The translations under genes were made by a program, and so were the position numbers. DNA of 33,367 nucleotides, from assembly GCA_013822695.1 (NCBI GenBank), contig PNKW01000032.1:1-33367 (forward strand). Direction: 5' to 3'. The notes below the pieces were generated by a model. The model ran no database searches. It was given only the letters and a program-made list of their open reading frames with translations, and was not told the origin of the DNA. Below are positions 32,714 through 33,367 of this stretch, one piece after another. This DNA is from Erythrobacter sp. (GTDB lineage: Bacteria > Pseudomonadota > Alphaproteobacteria > Sphingomonadales > Sphingomonadaceae). Each line of letters starts with the position of its first letter. Position 1 is the first letter of the stretch.

Positions 32714-33367
32714 TCAGCCGCTATAGGACGCGCCTCTTGCTGGGGCGTAGCCAAGCGGTAAGGCAGCGGTTTTTGGTACCGCCATGCGAAGGTTCGAATC
32801 CTTCCGCCCCAGCCATCGACTCCTATGTGTATCGTCATCGGAGTCGCGACCGCCGGTTTTCCCGGCCAGTAACCTGATCTGCTGTAGTTCGTTGAGTTCG
32901 GTCGCGCTGCGCACGCCCGAGCTGTTGCCAATATTCTCTGCCAGCTTTCCAGCCGACGCTCTCAGGATTCCTGCGAGGTCGCCATGTAGATCGATTGTCA
33001 GAGCGCTTCCGTCCCCGGTGGGAGTGAGGACGATCTTGTCGATGAGCTTTCTGATGAGCTTCGCGGACTCGTCGCGATGCTCGGGATCATTCAAGCTGAC
33101 CAATAGACGCTGCACTTCCTGCTGGTAGCGCAGCGCCATGTTCGGATGGACGTAGACTGGCGCTTCTCGCTTGTCGTGAAGCGTTTCCTCCAACGCCAGT
33201 TTGCGCTGTTGAAGGCCATTGATTTCGTCGCGGATCAAAGTCGGATCGATGCCATTCTTGATGGCTTCGATCAGCTTCGCGATAGCCCGCTCCGTCCGCT
33301 CAAGCTCTGCACGTCCGACGTTGAGCGAGGCATTATGCTCCATGCGCACCTTGTTGAGGTGACGGGT
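32714..33367 (-). CDS. Recombinase C-terminal part, likely serine recombinase; frame extends through tRNA-Gln
   Basis: Partial; the 5' end is beyond the window. The visible 217 residues have a helical coiled-coil segment (RAELERTERAIAKLIEAIKNG, then EINGLQQRKLALEETL), followed by LLVSLNDPEHRDESAKLIRKLIDKIVLTP. This pattern is typical of the C-terminal domain of large serine recombinases. The catalytic domain cannot be seen. The last residues, after about 32816, read through the opposite strand of tRNA-Gln to a stop at 32714, giving a GRKDSNLRMAVPKTAALPLGYAP-like tail. That tail is probably incidental and the functional protein probably ends earlier. It indicates an element inserted to the right, with its recombinase pointed at the tRNA. 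Confidence 0.65.
   Translation of the reverse strand, partial: TRHLNKVRMEHNASLNVGRAELERTERAIAKLIEAIKNGIDPTLIRDEINGLQQRKLALEETLHDKREAPVYVHPNMALRYQQEVQRLLVSLNDPEHRDESAKLIRKLIDKIVLTPTGDGSALTIDLHGDLAGILRASAGKLAENIGNSSGVRSATELNELQQIRLLAGKTGGRDSDDDTHRSRWLGRKDSNLRMAVPKTAALPLGYAPARGASYSG
32741..32815 (+). tRNA. tRNA-Gln (anticodon TTG)
   Basis: A 75-base cloverleaf. Acceptor TGGGGCG (32741-32747) pairs with CGCCCCA (32805-32811). GCGGT/ACCGC forms the anticodon stem around a TTTTGGT loop giving TTG, and the T arm is AGGTTCGAATCCT. G and an encoded CCA end (32812-32815) are present. It reads CAA codons for glutamine, and by wobble CAG. Its 3' end faces the recombinase gene. Confidence 0.96.

Overview
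The window is high-GC chromosomal DNA from an alphaproteobacterium. I infer Sphingomonadales, probably Erythrobacteraceae-like, from the protein character, the str operon layout, a UbiK-RecO-LeuB cluster, frequent weak Shine-Dalgarno sites, and many short hairpin repeats built on CCTCCCC/GGGGAGG arms. No marker gene fixes the genus, so this stays an inference.

Layout. Positions 1-3646 (minus) hold the str operon rpsL-rpsG-fusA-tuf, with tuf cut by the window edge. Beside it is a low-GC island of about 2 kb (about 4045-6040). It carries a large two-domain protein, a P-loop NTPase fused to a zinc deoxycytidylate deaminase, of the AvcD/dCTP-deaminase anti-phage type. A small coupled ORF lies 3' of it and a roughly 200-nt leader lies 5'. 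A repeat-rich spacer and a terminase-small-subunit-like HTH protein follow. From 7.4 to 12.3 kb are a LysR regulator, ApaG, a VanX-like dipeptidase lipoprotein, a lipoprotein-type S26 peptidase that lacks the usual lysine, and an S9 peptidase. At 12.4-15.3 kb a TetR-metZ-isomerase operon faces a small membrane protein across a perfect 16-bp palindrome. At 15.3-18.0 kb a GT39 O-mannosyltransferase-like protein and a polyprenyl-phosphate mannose synthase-like GT2-GtrA protein converge. leuB-recO-ubiK, tspO, a repeat lipoprotein, tlyA and another lipoprotein follow.

The 758-bp gap at 22709-23466 is not empty. It contains a possible tiny minus-strand transcript. It also contains a plus-strand unit with 15 bases complementary to the 16S rRNA 3' end, an 18-codon ORF, a long-range RNA helix and an intrinsic terminator. 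I do not recognise this unit, and it is the best candidate for something undescribed. Next come ilvE-trhO-GST, translationally coupled; a divergent LysR / pirin-azoR module with a perfect 21-bp palindrome; an EamA transporter and glutamine-dependent NAD synthetase; and a YghU-type GST. The window ends with tRNA-Gln(TTG) and the C-terminal part of a recombinase-like protein whose frame runs back through the tRNA gene, probably the edge of an integrated element.

Limits: everything was read by eye. Family names rest on motifs and remembered family architecture, not on searches. Start codons were chosen from motif alignment and upstream sequence.
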